A stretch of DNA of 64,000 nt from the NCBI RefSeq assembly GCF_000225825.1, contig NZ_AGBX01000001.1:310001-374000 (forward strand). Direction: 5' to 3'. The position numbers and the translations under genes were made by a program. Within the stretch, counting starts at the first letter, position 1. The number at the start of each line of letters is the position of its first letter. The stretch is from Brachybacterium squillarum M-6-3. Lineage in GTDB: Bacteria; Actinomycetota; Actinomycetes; Actinomycetales; Dermabacteraceae. Positions 29,086 to 37,773 of this stretch are shown here, piece after piece. The notes beneath the pieces are model-generated. The model saw only the letters and a list, made by a program, of their open reading frames with translations, was not told where the DNA came from and ran no database searches.

Positions 29086-29156
29086 CTCAAGTCCGCAAGC
29101 CGATCGTCTGTAGTATCTCTTTAGCTAGTCGAAGACAAAATCCTCCGGGAGGCTCA

Positions 29157-30464
29157 ATGCTGACTTCTCGCGAACTGGCGACTGTGATCATTGTTATCGC
29201 CGTGCTCACCCTGGCGCTCGCACTGCCGAGCAGCCGAAAATCACTACTAACTTCTTTGCAGAGTTTGATCAAGAGTGCGTTACACCCAAAATTGCTATCT
29301 AGCTACCTCGTTATATTCGTGACGAGTGCTATCTCGACAGCAATTGCCTGGCGGATCGGATTGTGGGATTCAAGTCTACTCAAAGAAGCCATTCTGCTCA
29401 CACTAACCGTTACGCTCCCAATGACTTTCCGATCAATGAACGCAAAGTCCGGTGGGAGCTTGGTCCGCAGAATCACTCGTGAGACCATCTCTCTTGCAGC
29501 CCTGATTGCATTCTACATAGACACTGTGCCACTTCCGCTTGGATGGGAAATTTTATATCAGCTGGCGGCCATCGTTCTCGTAATGATCCAAGCTGTGGGC
29601 GAGAGGTACCCGAGACATTCGCGCTTCGGCGCTTGCAGTACGCTCATCCTGATATGCATGGGGTTATCCCTCCTGGCCTGGACGACAATTTCAATGCTGC
29701 GAACACCACCCGACTGGCATTCATTCTTCCAGTCACTGTTGTTTAGCTTTTGGCTCCCCATCACTATGTTGCCATTCTTTTATCTGTTTTCGATTTTCGC
29801 GCTGGCCGGCCAGGTGTTCGCGCGGTTTCGCGCCATCAAGCGACCACCCTCAATTCAACTTAGGATCGCCGTTCTGATTGGCGCGCGGTTCCGCTTAGGA
29901 CTCTTGTCTCGACTCAACGGGCGATACAATCATGTCAGCAACGCGACGGGCTTCCGCGACGGATTAGTCAAGATGCAACAGTTTCGCGCCGACCTCAAAT
30001 GCAGGAGTGCCGATGAAGCTGCTCGGCTACGCGAACTGTCGGACTACGCTGGCATTTCTGGTGTTGGCGACAGCGGTCGCCACTTCGACCGCCGCGAATT
30101 TGGTGTAACGAAAGAATGTTTGGAGTGGATTTGGGTGGTCCAGAATGGTCAATACAATATTCAGGGCGGCCGCTATTGGGATCACATGACGGACTCAATA
30201 CTAGATCTAGCTGAACACGACCTCCCGGCCAAACACGGCTTCTTCGTTGAAGTAACAAATAGCGGGCAGGTCTGGCGGGCATGGCGCCGAACACCTGGAG
30301 GTGCAGTCCTTGCCGTCGGCGGCCGACAGCCGAGCACTAAGTTTTATTATCAGGGTGAAAATCCGCCTGCCACGTGGCCTGGGTCCGATACTGGGGAATG
30401 GTTCAACGCTGAGCACGAATCTGGTCCCCCCGACTGGTCCTACAACGACAACACTCGAGTCTAG
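29157..30464 (+). CDS. Unrecognised membrane protein carried by a low-G+C insert
   Basis: I do not recognise this 435-residue protein. About six or seven membrane helices occupy residues 8-24, 47-65, 76-92, 110-127, 132-147, 158-178 and 190-222. A soluble C-terminal half of about 210 residues follows, rich in Trp/Tyr near its end (CLEWIWVVQNGQYNI, QVWRAW, WPGSDTGEWF). There is no signal peptide and no obvious catalytic motif. ATG at 29157 has GGGAGG at 4 bp. Base composition is far below the window (26 of 60 bases are G or C at 29281-29340) and codons such as TTA, ATA and AGA occur, so the gene is foreign. It stands alone between direct repeats. A defence or competition cargo is possible but unproven. 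Confidence 0.75.
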   Translation: MLTSRELATVIIVIAVLTLALALPSSRKSLLTSLQSLIKSALHPKLLSSYLVIFVTSAISTAIAWRIGLWDSSLLKEAILLTLTVTLPMTFRSMNAKSGGSLVRRITRETISLAALIAFYIDTVPLPLGWEILYQLAAIVLVMIQAVGERYPRHSRFGACSTLILICMGLSLLAWTTISMLRTPPDWHSFFQSLLFSFWLPITMLPFFYLFSIFALAGQVFARFRAIKRPPSIQLRIAVLIGARFRLGLLSRLNGRYNHVSNATGFRDGLVKMQQFRADLKCRSADEAARLRELSDYAGISGVGDSGRHFDRREFGVTKECLEWIWVVQNGQYNIQGGRYWDHMTDSILDLAEHDLPAKHGFFVEVTNSGQVWRAWRRTPGGAVLAVGGRQPSTKFYYQGENPPATWPGSDTGEWFNAEHESGPPDWSYNDNTRV

Positions 30465-30983
30465 CGCCGGTAACATACTCCCGCCCGGGTAGACCCCCAT
30501 GTGCTACCCCGGCCGCCCACCTCGGTCTTCGCTGAGCTCATGGCAACTGACCGTGCGACAACTCCGTCGAAAATAGTCCCCCACACCAGAAGCGAGAGGA
30601 CTCTTCCAGCCATTCAAAGCCAGGAGACCTCGGACCCAAGGTAGATTTTCGGCCATCCCGATGGTGAACATGACTGCCTAGTTGGCTCAATCGTGCTACC
30701 GTCAGAAGTGATCATTCAAGGTGCATGCCGGAACCCGGTCCTAAGCAGCGAAGCATCCGTCTCTCACAGTCTCGACAAAAATCCCTTGACAGGCGCCCCT
30801 TGAGATCAGAGACCGAAGTCGGAACTCCAGGCTTGGAACAAGTTCCGAATGTAAAATTTGCTAGATGCTACTCAAGTCCATTTACTATCGGCAAGCGCCG
30901 AGGAACACGAAAACACGAAACCTGCAGGCCTAGAAATACGATTTGTGCGCTTGGTCGATCTTAATTTCGTCGCCCTCATTCGA
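30465..30983. other. AT-richer non-coding remainder of the insert
   Basis: These 519 bp show no convincing coding frame on either strand. The short open frames lack ribosome-binding sites and family character. Composition stays close to 50% G+C up to position 30980 and then switches abruptly to host composition at the oxidoreductase stop codon, marking the right boundary of the insert. Confidence 0.7.
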
Positions 30984-32225
30984 TCATTCCACGCGGCTGA
31001 CCTGCCGCGGACCGGCGGCCAGGGCCTCGCGCACCGAGCCCCAGGACTCCAGCACGGCCCGCGCGGCCTCGTCGCGCTCGGCGGCCACGGCCTCGGTGCG
31101 CGCCTCCTCGAGCAGCTCGTCGATCTCCACCCGCACGCCGCCACGGTCGATCGAGGCGACCGCCGCCTCGACCATCGCGAAGCTCAGCACGTTCTCGTGC
31201 ACCTCGCACATCGGGGCCGCGCCGCCGCGCAGGGCGGTCACGCACTCGATGAGGGAGGCGTCGATCTGGTCGGGCTCCGGGGCGTCCTCGGCGGCGATCC
31301 GGGCCGCGAGCTCCGCCGTCTCCGACTCGTCCTCGGTGCCCAGCACGGGGGCGCTCGTGCCGTCCCAGGTGGCGGTGCCGGTGCGTCCGGCGATCCGCCA
31401 CTCGCTGTTCCACCAGGTCGGCAGGCCCTGCGTGTTCCAGGTGCCGTGGTAGGCGAACAGGGAGCGCTCCCCCTCGGGCCCCTCCATCTCGAAGGTGCAG
31501 CTCACCGTCGCGTCACCCGCATAAGGGCTCCAGGCGGGGTTCACCCCCTGGGCGGTGACCGCGAGCGGGTCGGTGCCGGTGATGTAGCGGGCGGTGTCGA
31601 AGGCGTGGATGCCCATGTCCCGCAGCAGCGGATGCGCCTGCTCGGCCCGGTAGCCGCCGAGATCCGTCAACAACTCGAAGAAGGCGCTGGTCAGCACCGT
31701 CGGGCCGTGCTCGGCGACGAAGCGGCGCAGCTGCCGCACCTGCGGGAAGAACCGGCGCGACTGGGAGACCATGAACGTGGTGCCCGTGACCTCCTGGTGC
31801 GCGACCAGGCTGAGCGCCTCCGGCAGCGTCTCGGTGACCGGCTTCTCCCCCAGCACCGGGATGCCCGCGTGCAGAGCCTGCACCGTCACCGGGTGGTGCG
31901 CGATCGGCACCGTCGGGTTGATCAGCAGATCCGCCCCGAGCTCTCGGGCCAGGGCCACGCCGTCGCCGCCCGCGACGACCGCGGAGGGATCGGGGGCTCC
32001 GGACTGGGCGATCGAGGCCTCGGCCATGCCGTCCGCGAGGTCGGCGACCCCGACCAGCTCGGCGACCTGGCTCTCGACCACGGTGCGGGCCCACCACTGG
32101 CCCATGCCGCCGGCCCCGACCACCACGGCCCGCAGCGGGCGGAGGTCGCGGGAGCCGGCCAGGGCGGCGTTCGGGTCGGCCACCGCACCGACGTCGACGC
32201 TGGTGGCGACGGGATCAGATGACAC
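30984..32225 (-). CDS. Gfo/Idh/MocA family oxidoreductase
   Basis: This 413-residue NAD(P)-dependent sugar or inositol dehydrogenase has an N-terminal Rossmann fold (VVVGAGGMGQWWA, residues about 34-46), the family motif GEKPV (about 126), FMVSQSRRF and the catalytic-His region DMGIHAFDTARYI. The GTG start at 32225 overlaps the ThuA-gene stop by 11 bp. ThuA/ThuB-like pairs act in oxidation of disaccharides to 3-keto forms in rhizobia; a similar sugar-modifying role is an inference here. Its 3' 85 bp are duplicated at 28817. Confidence 0.9.
   Translation of the reverse strand: MSSDPVATSVDVGAVADPNAALAGSRDLRPLRAVVVGAGGMGQWWARTVVESQVAELVGVADLADGMAEASIAQSGAPDPSAVVAGGDGVALARELGADLLINPTVPIAHHPVTVQALHAGIPVLGEKPVTETLPEALSLVAHQEVTGTTFMVSQSRRFFPQVRQLRRFVAEHGPTVLTSAFFELLTDLGGYRAEQAHPLLRDMGIHAFDTARYITGTDPLAVTAQGVNPAWSPYAGDATVSCTFEMEGPEGERSLFAYHGTWNTQGLPTWWNSEWRIAGRTGTATWDGTSAPVLGTEDESETAELAARIAAEDAPEPDQIDASLIECVTALRGGAAPMCEVHENVLSFAMVEAAVASIDRGGVRVEIDELLEEARTEAVAAERDEAARAVLESWGSVREALAAGPRQVSRVE
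30989..31073. repeat. 85-bp direct repeat, right copy
   Basis: This copy is the 3' coding end of the intact oxidoreductase and matches 28817-28901. The left edge coincides within a few bases with the drop in G+C that marks the insert. Confidence 0.9.
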
Positions 32226-33006
32226 GCGGGGTGCCCTCCCCGTGCTCGTGGCGGAACCAGTCGCGCGGGGCGTTGGCGATCTTCACCGGCTCGGAGGGGC
32301 GCTCCTCGGGGCGTGCCCAGACGGCGGCGTTGGCCAGCACCCGCTGGATCTCCGGCTGGTGGTAGACGGGGTACTCCTGGTCACCGGGGCTGAAGTAGAA
32401 CACCTTGCCCTTGCCGCGGCGGAAGGCGGCGCCGGAGCGGAACACCTCGCCGCCGGCGAAGGAGGAGACGAACACGAGCTCGTCGGGGGCGGGGATGTCG
32501 AACATCTCGCCGTACATCTCCTGGGCGGGGATCACGATCGGGTGCGGCACGCCGCGGGCGATCGGGTGGGAGCCGTTCACGGTCCACACCCGCTCCTCCT
32601 CGCCCTCGTTGCGCCACAGCAGGTTGCAGGTGGTGCCCATGAGCAGCTTGAAGGGCTTGGAGTAGTGGGCGGAGTGCAGGGGCAGCAGGCCCATGCCCTC
32701 GTGGACGCGGCGCACCACCCGCTCGGCGATGTGGTCGGGCACGTCGTCGTGGGCCATGTGCCCCCACCACGTGAGGACGTCGGTCTCCGCGAGCGCCTCC
32801 TCGGAGAGGGACTCCTCGATGTCGTCCAGCAGGGCGATCCGCACCTCGGCGTCCACGCCGTCGGCCGCGAGGGTGGCGCGCAGGCCCTCCGCGATCACGG
32901 TGTGCATGCCTTCGGGGTAGATGGCCTGGACGGAGGGATCGACCTTCTCGTGTCGGTTCTCGCCGAAGACGGCGATGCGCAATGTCGTCGGGGTTCCCAA
33001 TGTCAT
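32215..33006 (-). CDS. thuA: ThuA-domain protein (trehalose-utilisation type)
   Basis: This 263-residue protein has a class-I glutamine-amidotransferase-like ThuA fold. It opens LRIAVFGENRHEK, then shows VLTWWGHMAHDDV, GLLPLHSAHYSKPFKLLMG, HPIARGV and GKVFYFSPGDQEYPVYH, all typical of the family. It probably acts in disaccharide catabolism with the adjacent dehydrogenase. The ATG at 33006 has GAAGG at about 8 bp. It is first in a two-gene minus-strand operon, and no sugar transporter is adjacent. Confidence 0.88.
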   Translation of the reverse strand: MTLGTPTTLRIAVFGENRHEKVDPSVQAIYPEGMHTVIAEGLRATLAADGVDAEVRIALLDDIEESLSEEALAETDVLTWWGHMAHDDVPDHIAERVVRRVHEGMGLLPLHSAHYSKPFKLLMGTTCNLLWRNEGEEERVWTVNGSHPIARGVPHPIVIPAQEMYGEMFDIPAPDELVFVSSFAGGEVFRSGAAFRRGKGKVFYFSPGDQEYPVYHQPEIQRVLANAAVWARPEERPSEPVKIANAPRDWFRHEHGEGTPRVI

Positions 33007-33566
33007 GGATGACCTTCGTGCTCGGGGGTGGCGCCGCGGGAGGCCGCGACGATGCGGGTCTCCATCGTAGGCAGGGCGGAGCGACCAGGTCACACCGCGC
33101 AGGCACTGCCTGCCCGCCTTGCCGCCTCGACGCGGCCGGGGGGCTCCTGCCCCGGGTGCGAACACCTGCGCGCCGCCGGTCGGTGGCCGGACATGTCCGC
33201 GCACCTCGGGCAAGGTTCCTGACGCACCGTAACCATGATGTGACCGGCATCTCACGGGATCGGCGCTAGCCTCGTGCGGAGGTTCCTTCAACGGCGAGGG
33301 AACCTCTTTCTCGTTGCCCCGCTCCTCTCCCTGACGCCCCCGCCCCACTCCGCCTCGACGCCTCCTCCCCCACGCCCCGCCCCGCCCCCACCCGCGGGGG
33401 TGCGTCACGTTCGCGTTGGATAGAGGGGTCTTATCCGACATGAACGTGTCGCACCTCGGCGGAGAGCAGCACAGACGTGGCGTACGTACGCCCAGGCGGT
33501 CGGCGCTGAGTGCTCACGCCGGGGCGGTCGGCGCGACGAGGCTCAGGTCGGAGCGGACGATGCCAC
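33007..33566. other. 560-bp intergenic region with hairpins and a palindromic repeat
   Basis: No gene is supported here. The region holds a hairpin GAGGTTCC / GGAACCTC (33279-33286 and 33299-33306) followed by TTTCTC on the plus strand, a C-rich stretch (33310-33395) and copy A of the dispersed palindromic repeat (33399-33479). Promoter elements for thuA should lie in the first 150 bp, but I cannot pick one with confidence. Confidence 0.6.
33399..33479. repeat. Dispersed palindromic repeat, copy A
   Basis: Arms 33399-33422 and 33432-33455 pair at 20 of 24 positions, with half-site consensus CTATCCGACG..AACGTGACGCACC. The segment 33466-33479 is the exact reverse complement of 50302-50315 in copy C. 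It lies downstream of the histidine-phosphatase gene. Confidence 0.8.
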
Positions 33567-34142
33567 TCAGCGGTGGGGGCGGTGGGCGCCGAGCGCGCGC
33601 AGCTCGGCGTTGGCCAGGTGGGGCTGGCCGCGGTGGTCGTGGGGGTCCACGCCGGCGCCGAGGGCCAGGGCGATCTGCAGGACATCGCCGTGCGCCACCA
33701 GCACCACGTCCGCCTCGGGGTCCTCCTGCTCGGCGAGTACCTCCGCGACCCGCGCCGCCACCGAGGCGACGGTCTCCACGCCCTGCCCGGGGTCGCGATG
33801 GGTGGCATCGGCGGCCCACACCAGCTCGTAGGCCGAGACGGGCCCCTCCTCGTGCTCGCCGAAGCCGCGCTCCCGCAGCCGCGGCTCCCAGCGCGGCGCC
33901 GCAGCCCCGAGGGACGCGGCGAGGACCATCGCGGTCTCCCGGGCGCGGGCGAAATCGCTGCTGAGGATCCTCGTTCCCGGGCCGAGGCCCAGCGCGCGGG
34001 CCGTCTCCCCCGCCTCCGCCGCCTGGTCGCGGCCGAGGTCGGTGAGCCCCACCTCGGTGAGGGCGCGCTGCTCCGGCGCCGAGACGATCACCCCCTCGAC
34101 GTTCGCGCTCGACTCGCCGTGGCGCAGCACGTAGGTGGTCAT
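33567..34142 (-). CDS. Histidine phosphatase family protein
   Basis: This 191-residue phosphoglycerate-mutase-fold phosphatase carries the phospho-acceptor motif LRHGESSAN (residues about 6-14), SSDFARARETA, and the second catalytic His in VLVAHGDVLQIAL. It starts 50 bp downstream of the agpS-like gene on the same strand, so it may be co-transcribed with the ether-lipid genes. A phospholipid or sugar-phosphate substrate is possible, but the sequence does not show which. Confidence 0.87.
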   Translation of the reverse strand: MTTYVLRHGESSANVEGVIVSAPEQRALTEVGLTDLGRDQAAEAGETARALGLGPGTRILSSDFARARETAMVLAASLGAAAPRWEPRLRERGFGEHEEGPVSAYELVWAADATHRDPGQGVETVASVAARVAEVLAEQEDPEADVVLVAHGDVLQIALALGAGVDPHDHRGQPHLANAELRALGAHRPHR

Positions 34143-34192
34143 CAGCGGCTCCGTTCGTCGGGGAGGTGCCGGGCTCCCGGGCCCGGCCGGGG

Positions 34193-35902
34193 TCAGGGGG
34201 TGGTGACCTTGCCGGGGTTCAGGTTGCGGCCGGGGTCGTTGTCGGCGAACAGGCCCTGCACCATCCGCACCCCGACCTCGCCGATGTCCTCGGTGATCCA
34301 CGGCTGGTGCTCGGTGCCCACCGCGTGGTGGTGGGAGACGGTGGAGCCGAGGTCCACGAAGGCCTGCTGCACCGCGTTCTTCGCCTCGTAGTACTGCTCC
34401 AGCGCCTGCTCCTCGGAGGAGTAGGGGAAGGCGAAGGTGAAGTACAGGCAGGCGCCGGAGTGGTAGCTGTGCGACATGTGGCAGAACATGAAGCCCGGCA
34501 GGTCCTGACGGGCCTGGGTCTCGTAGAACGCCTCGTAGACCTTCGCGTGCACCTCGTTGATGGTCGACCAGGTGGCGCCGGTGTCGCAGACGTCGCCGAA
34601 GACCTGGTAGTTCAGCAGGAAGTCGCGCAGGTACGGGGTGTCGAACTTCTTCTGGTCGTAGATCGCGCCGGGGCCGGCACCCAGGGTGATGCCGCCGGCG
34701 TTCTTCACGATCTTCTTCACGATGGCCTTCTGCGCCTCCACGGAGGCCTTCGAGCCCTCGAAGCAGACGTAGGAGATGCTCATCTCCTCACTGGTGTCCC
34801 AGCCCTGCGAGCGCAGGTAGGCGAACAGGCCGTCCTGGACCTTCGCGGCGACCTTGCCCTTGGCGGAGGTGGGCCCCTTGACCATCGCCAGGCTGAACTC
34901 GGTCTCGGGCCCGTCCGAGAGACGGGTGAAGGTGGGCGAGACGTCGGTGGAGCGGGCGATCGCGTGCATGCCGCGGATGCCGTGCTCCCAATCGGGGTAC
35001 ATGTAGGCGATCACCTGGCGCACCGGGGCGATGCGGTGCACCTGCACCGTCACCTCGGAGATGATGCCGAGGCGGCCCTCGCTGCCCAGGATCATCTCGT
35101 GCACGGAGGGGCCGGAGTCGCGGCCGGGGATGGCCTTGGTGCGGGCCACGCCGTCGGGGTGGACCAGGCGCAGGCCGCGCACGATCTGCTCGATGTCCCC
35201 GTACTTGTCGGACTGCATGCCGGTGGACCGGGTCGCCGCCCAGCCACCGAGGGTGGAGTAGGTGAAGGAGTCCGGGAAGTGGCCCATCGTCCAGCCCAGC
35301 TCGTTGAGCTGCTCCTCCAGGTCGGGACCGTAGACGCCGGCCTGCACCCGGGCCAGGCCCGCGGTGTCGTCGATCCCGAGCACCTCGCGCAGGCGGCCCA
35401 GGTTCATGGTGAGGATCGGGCGCTGCTCGTCGCGCGCAGGGGTCACCGAGCCGGAGATGCAGGAGCCGCCGCCGTAGGGGATCAGCACCATGTCCTTCTC
35501 CAGCACGATCCGCAGCAGCGCCGCGATCTCCTCCTCGCTGCCCGGGTAGACCACCGCGTCGACCAGCCGGCCGAAGTCGCCGGTGCGCACCCGGAACAGG
35601 TCCGGCAGGGAGCGGCCGAAGGAGTGCAGGACGCGGAACTCGTCGTCGTCCAGCACGTTCTCCTCGCCCACCACGGCGGCGAGCTCGCCGCGCAGTTCGG
35701 CGGGCAGGCGGGAGGTGGGCACCTCGAGGGCGTCCAGATCGGGCTCGACGGGGGCGTCGGCCGCTGCCAGGTCGATGCCGATCTTGTTCTTCGCCAGCGG
35801 CGCGAAGGCCGGCTTGTTGTCGAAACGGAAGGTGACGTCGTCCAGGCCCCACCCCCACCACTTGTGGCGCTTGACCTCGCGGGCGCTGAGCGGTGCGGTC
35901 AT
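34193..35902 (-). CDS. agpS: Alkyldihydroxyacetonephosphate synthase-like FAD enzyme
   Basis: This 569-residue flavoprotein is like AGPS, which swaps the acyl chain of acyl-DHAP for a fatty alcohol and so creates the ether bond. It opens with the characteristic KWWGWG motif. The FAD_binding_4 domain (about 90-270) contains LIPYGGGSCISGS, TYSTLGGWAATRSTGMQSDKYGD and GSEGRLGIISEVTV. The C-terminal domain has SHSYHSGACLYFTF and the histidine triplet HHHAVG (about residue 524) of the AGPS active site, and ends NPGRNLNPGKV-like. The start ATG overlaps the upstream acyltransferase by 4 bp. Other FAD-linked oxidases lack the HHH motif, so this assignment is fairly firm. Confidence 0.87.
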   Translation of the reverse strand: MTAPLSAREVKRHKWWGWGLDDVTFRFDNKPAFAPLAKNKIGIDLAAADAPVEPDLDALEVPTSRLPAELRGELAAVVGEENVLDDDEFRVLHSFGRSLPDLFRVRTGDFGRLVDAVVYPGSEEEIAALLRIVLEKDMVLIPYGGGSCISGSVTPARDEQRPILTMNLGRLREVLGIDDTAGLARVQAGVYGPDLEEQLNELGWTMGHFPDSFTYSTLGGWAATRSTGMQSDKYGDIEQIVRGLRLVHPDGVARTKAIPGRDSGPSVHEMILGSEGRLGIISEVTVQVHRIAPVRQVIAYMYPDWEHGIRGMHAIARSTDVSPTFTRLSDGPETEFSLAMVKGPTSAKGKVAAKVQDGLFAYLRSQGWDTSEEMSISYVCFEGSKASVEAQKAIVKKIVKNAGGITLGAGPGAIYDQKKFDTPYLRDFLLNYQVFGDVCDTGATWSTINEVHAKVYEAFYETQARQDLPGFMFCHMSHSYHSGACLYFTFAFPYSSEEQALEQYYEAKNAVQQAFVDLGSTVSHHHAVGTEHQPWITEDIGEVGVRMVQGLFADNDPGRNLNPGKVTTP

Positions 35903-36786
35903 GCGGTCTCCTCCTCGCCCGGGCCGGTGGGGCCCAGGATCTTCGCGTGATGGGTGTCGTAGAGGTCCTGGACGCTGGCGCGGATGCGGCCGCTGAAGCC
36001 CACCGCCGTCTCGCCCTCCTCGGCGATCATCGGCTCCCCGAAGACCACCGCGACCGGCGGACGTCCCGGCTTGGGCCAGTTGCGGCCCTTGGGCATCGCC
36101 TCGTAGCCACCGATGATCGCGGCCGGGACGACAGGCACGCCGACGCCGATGGCCAGCGCCGCGCCGCCCGGCTTGAAGTCGCCGATACGGCCGGTGGTCT
36201 GCCGGGTGCCCTCGGGGAACACCAGGATCGGGACGCCGGAGCGCAGCAGCCGCCGGGAGGTGCCGGAGTTCTTGCGGGAGCCGTCGCGGTCGATCGGGAA
36301 GGCGTTGAACAGCAGGCGCACGAACCAGCGCTTGTAGAACGGGGTGAACCAGTAGTCGGCCGCGACCCCGGTGGAGAGGAAACGCGCCTGCGCCCAGGGC
36401 AGGCCCTGGGCGAGCAGCGGGGCGTCGACGTGGCTGGTGTGGTTCGCGACCAGCACGAAGGGGCCGCGGATGGTGCGCACCCGGCGGTGCACCTCGGTGG
36501 AGGCGGTGAGGTTCGCCCGCACCACGCCGCGGAAGACGATGCGCTGCAGCACGAAGCGGGCGGCGGCACGGCCGCGGGAGCGGTACTTGGCCAGCTCCCC
36601 CTCCGGCTTCTCCCAGCCCTCCCCGCGGGAGCGGGCCGAGAGGGACTGCAGCAGCCGCTCGGGGCGCGGCACCGAGAAGCGCGGGGAGCCCGGACCGCCG
36701 GCAGCGGCGCCGCTCGCGGGAGCGGCGGATCCGCCCGCCTCCGCGTCCTCGGGGGTGGGGGTGGATCCGCTGGTGTCGGGGCTCAT
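35899..36786 (-). CDS. PlsC-type 1-acylglycerol-3-phosphate / DHAP acyltransferase
   Basis: This 295-residue acyltransferase carries block I NHTSHVD (NHx4D-type), a substrate-binding block with FKPGGAALAIG, block III FPEGTRQ and block IV VPVVPAAI. The first 50 residues are disordered and Pro/Ala-rich. It lies in one operon between the SDR (4-bp gap) and agpS (4-bp overlap). It could load the acyl group onto DHAP before AGPS acts, or acylate sn-2 of the 1-alkyl product; sequence alone does not decide. Confidence 0.9.
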   Translation of the reverse strand: MSPDTSGSTPTPEDAEAGGSAAPASGAAAGGPGSPRFSVPRPERLLQSLSARSRGEGWEKPEGELAKYRSRGRAAARFVLQRIVFRGVVRANLTASTEVHRRVRTIRGPFVLVANHTSHVDAPLLAQGLPWAQARFLSTGVAADYWFTPFYKRWFVRLLFNAFPIDRDGSRKNSGTSRRLLRSGVPILVFPEGTRQTTGRIGDFKPGGAALAIGVGVPVVPAAIIGGYEAMPKGRNWPKPGRPPVAVVFGEPMIAEEGETAVGFSGRIRASVQDLYDTHHAKILGPTGPGEEETA

Positions 36787-36790
36787 GCGC

Positions 36791-37567
36791 TCAGCGCTCC
36801 CGGTTGCGTCGATGGGACAGGAGGGCGCTGAGGCGTGCGACGACGCCGCGCGGGGTGGTGCGCAGCACCGCGGCGATGAGCTTCCAGCGCAGGCTGGGCA
36901 CGCTGACCGGCTTGCCGCGGGCGACGTCGCGCAGACACTGCTCGACCAGGAAGTCCGCGTCCAGCCACAGCGGACCCGGGATGGAGGAGCCCTTGATGCC
37001 GGCGCGCTCGTGGAACTCGGTGCGTACCCAGCCCGGCATCAGGGCGGTGACGTTCACGCCGGTGCCGGCGAGCTGCACGCCCAGGGACTCCGAGTAGTTG
37101 CCCACCCAGGCCTTGATCGCCGAGTAGTTGTTCTGCGTGACCAGCGCACTCACGGAGCCGACGTTGATGATCCAGCCGCGGCCGCGGGCGGCCATGCCGC
37201 GACCCGCGGCACCGCCCAGCTTCAGCACGGCGCGGATCATCACCTCGAAACCGAGGTCGTGCTGGGAGATGTCCTCGTCCAGCAGGGAGGCGCGCACGGA
37301 GAAGCCGGCGTTGTTGACGAACACGTCCACCGGATCGGTCGCGCTCTCGAGGCGATCGGCGACGCGCTGCTGCTCCGCACGGTCGGACAGATCGGCGGCG
37401 AGGATCTCGACCTCGACGCCGTGCTCGCGGCGGACAGTGGCGGCCGTCTCCTCCAGCCGCCGCGGGTCCCGCGCGACCAGGACGAGCGCCGTCCCGCGGG
37501 CCGCGAAGGCACGCGCGAACGCGGCTCCGATGCCCGAGGTTCCGCCGGTGATCAGGGCCCTGTGCAT
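36791..37567 (-). CDS. Short-chain dehydrogenase/reductase, candidate alkyl/acyl-DHAP reductase
   Basis: This 258-residue classical SDR has the NADP-binding motif TGGTSGIG (residues about 7-14), NNAG (about 90) and the catalytic YSAIK with upstream Ser in NVGSVSA. A hydrophobic C-terminal part (LIAAVLRTT) may associate with membrane. It is the first gene of the minus-strand operon with plsC-like and agpS-like genes. In animals the reduction of alkyl-DHAP is done by an SDR (PexRAP/DHRS7B), which suggests the same step here. This is inference from context. Confidence 0.85.
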   Translation of the reverse strand: MHRALITGGTSGIGAAFARAFAARGTALVLVARDPRRLEETAATVRREHGVEVEILAADLSDRAEQQRVADRLESATDPVDVFVNNAGFSVRASLLDEDISQHDLGFEVMIRAVLKLGGAAGRGMAARGRGWIINVGSVSALVTQNNYSAIKAWVGNYSESLGVQLAGTGVNVTALMPGWVRTEFHERAGIKGSSIPGPLWLDADFLVEQCLRDVARGKPVSVPSLRWKLIAAVLRTTPRGVVARLSALLSHRRNRER

Positions 37568-37773
37568 GGCCGCTAGGGTACACTAGGGGCGCCCTGACCT
37601 GCGCTGGAACGATGCGCGCGCGACGCCTGTGCGCCGACGTCGAGCCCGTGCCGGGCCGCGCAGGATCACCGCACCATCCGACCTGTGCGCAGGGCCGCTG
37701 CACCACCCCCGGGCCCACCCCGCGCGGGCGTCCCGTGCCGCCCGGCCACCGCCTCCGTCCATCGAGGGAATCC
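37568..37773. promoter_or_regulatory. Divergent promoter region of the ether-lipid locus
   Basis: The 206-bp gap separates SDR (minus) and acyl-CoA reductase (plus). On the minus strand TACCCT (37575-37580) lies 7 bp before the SDR start, fitting a near-leaderless transcript. On the plus strand a GAGGGAA ribosome-binding site precedes the ATG at 37774. Sharing this region implies co-regulation. Confidence 0.5.

Noticed and set aside
28698..29156. Upstream extension of the membrane-protein frame to the tRNA terminator
   Set aside because: It translates the antisense of the oxidoreductase remnant; the ATG at 29157 has GGGAGG and starts the hydrophobic N-terminus.
30725..30964. 79-codon open frame in the AT-rich insert
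   Set aside because: No ribosome-binding site, no recognisable pattern, and its 3' part approaches the oxidoreductase terminus; treated as non-coding.
33279..33306. Rho-independent terminator of a plus-strand gene
   Set aside because: A hairpin with T-rich tail exists, but no plus-strand gene ends upstream of it, so I list it only as part of the intergenic description.
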